Assembly: GCA_039033855.1 (NCBI GenBank)
Contig: JBCCBV010000024.1
Span: forward strand, 1 to 35,131
DNA length: 35,131 nt
Reading direction: 5' to 3'
Source: JBCCBV01 sp039033855
GTDB taxonomy: Bacteria; Planctomycetota; Phycisphaerae; Phycisphaerales; Phycisphaeraceae
A program made the translations under genes and the position numbers. The notes under the pieces are model-generated. The model saw nothing but the letters and a program-made list of their open reading frames with translations, had not been told where the DNA came from and did not search any database. Positions 31,411 through 35,131 of the stretch are shown piece after piece. Position 1 is the first letter of the stretch. The number at the start of each line of letters is the position of its first letter.

Positions 31411-32813
31411 CGGAACCGAGTCCCCCCGACGCTCCCGCTCAGCCAGACGCGACCGCGGCGCTTAGGCCCGACCTACGGGTCGACGTCGTAATCCCCGCGT
31501 TTAACGAAGAAAACGCCATCGGCAAAGTACTCGATGAAGTCCCCCAATGGGTCCGGCGGGTCGTCGTCGCTGACAACGCTTCGACCGACGCGACCGCCCA
31601 AGTGGCCCAACAGCACGGCGCCGTGGTCGTGCACGAGCCCCAGCGCGGCTACGGCGTCGCCTGCCTGACCGCGCTCCGCCGCGTCGCCGGCCACCCCGAA
31701 GGCCCGCCGGACGTGATCGTGTTTCTCGACGGCGATTATTCCGACTATCCCGAGCAAATGAGCCGGTTGATCGAGCCGATTACCCGCGACCGGGCCGACC
31801 TGGTCATTGGCAGCCGGGTGCTCGGCCGAGCCGAGCGCGGCGCCCTCAACGCCGTGCAGCGCTTCGGCAACGGGCTGAGCACCACGCTGCTGCGGCTCCT
31901 GTTCGGCGTGCGTTTCTCCGACCTCGGCCCGTTTCGCGCGATCGGTTGGCGGGCGCTGCAGACGCTCGAGATGGACGACCGCGACTGGGGCTGGACCGTC
32001 CAGATGCAGGCCCGTGCTGCGGCGCTCGGGCTCCGCTGCGCCGAGGCCCCGGTCGACTACCGTCGGCGGATCGGCCAGAGCAAGATCTCCGGCACCGTGC
32101 GCGGGGTCTTCGCCGCAGGAACCAAGATCCTCACCACCATCGCGCGCGAGTTTTTCCGCGCCCGGGCCGTGCGCAAGCGCGGGTGGACGCTTCTGGTGTT
32201 CTCGCGCGTGCCCGAGGCCGGGCGCACCAAAACGCGGATGATCCCGGCGTTGGGAGCGCAAGGCGCCGCCGACCTGCAGCGCGAACTGACCCGCTTCGTG
32301 CTCGACCGGGTGGCGCCGTTGCAACCCGAAACCTGGCTCGCCGGGCCGAAAGCGGCGTCCTCGGACGCCATCCCCGACTTGGGCCGGGCGGCGTTTGGCC
32401 CCGGGCGATACCGGGCCCAGCCGGAAGGCGACCTCGGTCAGAAGCTCGCCTTCGCCGTCGAAGAGGCCTTCGCCGAAGGCGCGCGTCGGGTGGCCGTGGT
32501 CGGCGGGGACTGCCCGGACCTGTCGACCGCGCTGGTGCGCAGCGGGCTGCTGGCGCTCGACGACGCGGACGTCGCCCTGGGCCCGGCCGAAGACGGCGGG
32601 TACTACCTCATCGCCATGAAACGCCCGCACCCCGAGCTATTCCGCGACATCGATTGGGGCGGGCCCGAGGTGTTCGCGCAGACCCGCAGCTCCGCCGAGC
32701 AGGCCGGCCTCACCGTCCACACGCTGGAGACCGGGCGCGACGTCGACACACCCGACGACTTGGCCCATTGGGACGCGCTGCGGGCAGCACAGGTCGCGCA
32801 GTCGACCGGCTGA
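31407..32813 (+). CDS. Fusion of GT2 (DPM1-like) glycosyltransferase and DUF2064 (TIGR04282) domain
   Basis: A 468-residue two-domain protein starting at ATG 31407 (ATGA overlap). Residues 20-250 are GT2: VDVVIPAFNEENAIGKVLDE, VVVADNASTDATAQVAQQHG, IVFLDGDYSDYPEQMSRLIE (DGD metal site), and LGPFRAIGWRALQTLEMDDR, followed by YRRRIGQSKISGTVRG. There is no transmembrane helix after it. Residues 258-468 are the DUF2064/CofC-like nucleotidyltransferase fold: LLVFSRVPEAGRTKTRMIPA, VAVVGGDCPDLSTALV near 366, and LGPAEDGGYYLIAMKRPHPE, then DVDTPDDL. DUF2064 proteins are often encoded beside GT2 genes; here the two are joined, so they probably act on the same substrate. The likely activities are lipid-phosphate sugar synthesis and an unknown nucleotidyl transfer. 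Confidence 0.92.
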   Translation: MTEPSPPDAPAQPDATAALRPDLRVDVVIPAFNEENAIGKVLDEVPQWVRRVVVADNASTDATAQVAQQHGAVVVHEPQRGYGVACLTALRRVAGHPEGPPDVIVFLDGDYSDYPEQMSRLIEPITRDRADLVIGSRVLGRAERGALNAVQRFGNGLSTTLLRLLFGVRFSDLGPFRAIGWRALQTLEMDDRDWGWTVQMQARAAALGLRCAEAPVDYRRRIGQSKISGTVRGVFAAGTKILTTIAREFFRARAVRKRGWTLLVFSRVPEAGRTKTRMIPALGAQGAADLQRELTRFVLDRVAPLQPETWLAGPKAASSDAIPDLGRAAFGPGRYRAQPEGDLGQKLAFAVEEAFAEGARRVAVVGGDCPDLSTALVRSGLLALDDADVALGPAEDGGYYLIAMKRPHPELFRDIDWGGPEVFAQTRSSAEQAGLTVHTLETGRDVDTPDDLAHWDALRAAQVAQSTG

Positions 32814-32847
32814 ACAAACTATCTGGTTTTCGCGAGAACGATAAACG

Positions 32848-32872
32848 GCCCGCGCTGCACGGGCTTGGGTTT
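32848..32872 (+). terminator. Possible terminator between convergent genes
   Basis: A perfect 5-bp GC stem, GCCCG (32848-32852) with CGGGC (32860-32864) and a 7-base loop, is followed by TTGGGTTT. It lies 35 bases after the stop of the GT2-DUF2064 gene and before the stop of the converging lipoprotein gene. The stem is short and the T tract is interrupted, so it may be weak or a coincidence. Confidence 0.35.
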
Positions 32873-32897
32873 GCGCTGCGCGGGCTCGTCGCGGCCG

Positions 32898-33545
32898 TCA
32901 GTGATGATGGCCGTGGTGCGTTCCGTGGTGCGCCCCGTGGTCGTGGTGGTCGTGGTGGCCCGGTTGCGATGCGGGCGCCGTGCCGGGCGCGGTCGAAGGC
33001 GTGTCGGCCGTGTGCGTAGTTGAAATGGCCTCTCCCCGGATCTGGAACTGTGTGTCGATGGGCAGCTCGGTGATTTCGGTCACCACCATGTAGCTGGGGT
33101 TGGCCCAGCGCACGGCCACCTGCATCTCGACCGCGTCGCCGGCCTCGATGGTTTCGAGCGAAACGCCGCGCTCGGGGGTGAAGCCCATGGTCATTTCCAT
33201 CATGCCCCGTCCGCCGTCGGGATTGGGCCAGTCGGGTGATTCCTCGTGGTGGACGAAGAACTCGTCGGTGCCGTCGCCGGCCGCGGGCACCTGCATCACC
33301 CGGCCGCGCATGGTGACCACCTGTTCGGGCGCCGGGCGGTCCGGGGCCACACCGCCGGGCCCGCGGGCCTCGGGCGTGTCTGCGCCGCCGTCGCACGCCG
33401 TCAGGGCGAAGATCGCCATCAAGCCAACCACGGCCGCGCAAGAGAACCCGCGGCGGTTCCGCGGACGCAACGGGGCGTATCTGCTGGGATATCGAGGGGA
33501 TTCTGCGACGGCCGGGCGGCCCTGCTTGGTGGTGGAGGTGGTCAT
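32898..33545 (-). CDS. Lipoprotein with CusF-like copper-binding domain and His-rich tail
   Basis: A 215-residue protein; the ATG is at 33545 on the minus strand. A basic 33-residue leader and the hydrophobic run AAVVGLMAIFALTAC end in a lipobox (LTAC, Cys51), so it should be lipid-anchored after signal peptidase II cleavage. Residues 75-170 resemble the CusF/copper-binding fold: VVTMRGRVMQVPAAGDGTDE, FFVHHEESPDWPN, then MMEMTMGFTPERGVSLETIE and AGDAVEMQVAVRW, with clustered Met and His residues. The C-terminus HHDHHDHGAHHGTHHGHHH has 12 His in 19 residues. A copper or nickel/zinc sequestering role in the cell envelope is likely. It is not next to the metal permease gene, about 5 kb away. Confidence 0.82.
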   Translation of the reverse strand: MTTSTTKQGRPAVAESPRYPSRYAPLRPRNRRGFSCAAVVGLMAIFALTACDGGADTPEARGPGGVAPDRPAPEQVVTMRGRVMQVPAAGDGTDEFFVHHEESPDWPNPDGGRGMMEMTMGFTPERGVSLETIEAGDAVEMQVAVRWANPSYMVVTEITELPIDTQFQIRGEAISTTHTADTPSTAPGTAPASQPGHHDHHDHGAHHGTHHGHHH

Positions 33546-33755
33546 ACCCGCAGCTTAGGCGGGCGTGTCGGGCCGGGAATGGGCAGCTTTCCCACGAGAT
33601 ATCACCACCGCCGTCCGAGAATCCCGGTCGCCCAGATACTGGCGAACGGAGGTCAGATTGCTCTTTGCCGTTGCTATTGCTGGGGTTGCGCCCGGCAGGC
33701 GTTCGTGCGGAGCGGAGAACAAGGCCTGAGCGTGGATTTCGAGGGGCTGGCGGGC
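33546..33755. other. Intergenic region upstream of the rRNA promoter
   Basis: About 210 bases lie between the start of the minus-strand lipoprotein gene and the rRNA promoter. The lipoprotein promoter should be here but was not identified. TTGCTCTTTGCCG near 33658-33670 recalls the BoxA core but lies upstream of the promoter, so it is probably not used. No gene was supported in this stretch. Confidence 0.4.
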
Positions 33756-33783
33756 TTGACAGGCAGATTGGCTGGGGTAAGGT
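33756..33783 (+). promoter_or_regulatory. Candidate rRNA operon promoter
   Basis: A perfect -35 hexamer TTGACA (33756-33761) is followed after 16 bases by TAAGGT (33778-33783), a -10 element matching three of six consensus bases including the first two and the last. Transcription would start near 33790, some 385 bases before the mature 16S 5' end and just before the BoxA-like site. The position and the consensus -35 make this the best promoter candidate in the window. Confidence 0.65.
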
Positions 33784-33821
33784 GGTGGGCTCGACTCAGC
33801 GGAACAACCGCCGCAAGGGTC

Positions 33822-33834
33822 GATCTTTGACAAG
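33822..33834 (+). promoter_or_regulatory. BoxA-like antitermination site
   Basis: GATCTTTGACAAG resembles the E. coli rRNA BoxA core (TGCTCTTTAACAA), where NusB/NusE load for antitermination. It lies 39 bases after the -10 element, where BoxA is expected in an rRNA leader. The match is by eye. Confidence 0.6.
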
Positions 33835-33851
33835 TGAACAGTCGGGAAGTC

Positions 33852-34140
33852 GCGAGGATGTGGCCGCTTCCGTTTCGCCTCCGCAGGCGGTTCGGAATCG
33901 GAACCCATACCAGTCGGCCGGTATTCACAGACCGGGCCGGCGGGTTCACATCCTTGCGGGGTTGGTGCACGCATTTAAGCCGCGTGTTACCAACCTGGAT
34001 GGAGCCCTACAAAGTCCTACCCCCTTTAGCCGGTGGGTAGGCCGGTGCTCGACCTTCGGGTCGAAAACCGAGACCGCTCGGTCTTGTTCGCATTATGCGG
34101 TCAAGATCGGGTTGTCAGGCAAACTCAACCGAAGACAACC
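33852..34140 (+). ncRNA. Structured 16S leader with a long-range stem and serial hairpins
   Basis: The leader contains an 11-bp long-range pairing (GCGAGGATGTG 33852-33862 with CACATCCTTGC 33947-33957, one G-U). Within it is the hairpin CGCCT-CCGC-AGGCG. After it come CCTACCC/GGGTAGG (34016-34022, 34035-34041), TCGACC-TTCG-GGTCGA (34049-34064, a UUCG tetraloop), ACCGAG/CTCGGT (34067-34082), TCTTG/CAAGA (34082-34106) and GGTTGTC/GACAACC (34110-34140). The third and fourth of this later series share a base, so they may be alternatives. The set is probably involved in antitermination, folding and RNase processing of the precursor. It is part of the precursor transcript, not a separate gene. Confidence 0.6.
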
Positions 34141-34173
34141 GCCGGCGTTATTCGCGTCGGCCGTCACCGGAAT

Positions 34174-35131
<958 letters not shown>

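Overview
The window is GC-rich bacterial DNA, almost certainly from a planctomycete and probably from the class Phycisphaerae. The partial 16S rRNA gene at the right end supports this: it carries TAACGAATATTCCGCAATG after the 338 region, and GGCTGC where most bacteria have GGCAGC. The phylum call is firm. The class call is an impression, because no alignment was possible.

Positions 1-25851 form one large extracellular or capsular polysaccharide locus, all on the plus strand. Many genes overlap by an ATGA, GTGA or TTGA junction, so the genes are packed as translationally coupled runs. The first 20.3 kb encodes glycosyltransferases of several folds (GT4, GT2, GT26, GT-C), a UDP-sugar 6-dehydrogenase, an extended SDR epimerase/dehydratase, two hexapeptide acyltransferases, a methyltransferase, a UPF0104 flippase-like membrane protein, a YdjM-like membrane hydrolase, a PHP-like protein of unknown function and a GlpD-like FAD oxidoreductase. 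The locus ends with a degenerate nucleotidyltransferase with a left-handed beta-helix tail (20439-21428), a Wzz/Wzc-like chain-length regulator fused to a BY-kinase domain (21723-24251) and a priming polyprenyl-phosphate sugar-1-phosphate transferase (24268-25851). Together these suggest lipid-linked synthesis of a complex, modified heteropolysaccharide. No recognisable Wzx, Wzy or Wza is inside the window.

Positions 25852-33545 are mixed. They hold a small orphan gene of lower GC, a minus-strand SO_0444-type metal permease with a cysteine-rich loop, a REP-like inverted repeat pair, a minus-strand MsbA-like ABC transporter, a plus-strand pair (a GT-C mannosyltransferase-like protein and a GT2-DUF2064 fusion), and a minus-strand lipoprotein with a CusF-like domain and a histidine-rich tail.

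Positions 33546-35131 are the start of a ribosomal RNA operon: a candidate promoter, a BoxA-like antiterminator, a leader with a row of hairpins, and the first two thirds of the 16S rRNA gene, cut by the window end.

The points most worth a second look are the T2SSE_N/MshEN-like insertion inside the BY-kinase, the degenerate nucleotidyltransferase next to a priming transferase whose N-terminus is soluble, the GlpD-like/PHP-like pair inside the glycan operon, the GT2-DUF2064 fusion and the structured rRNA leader.
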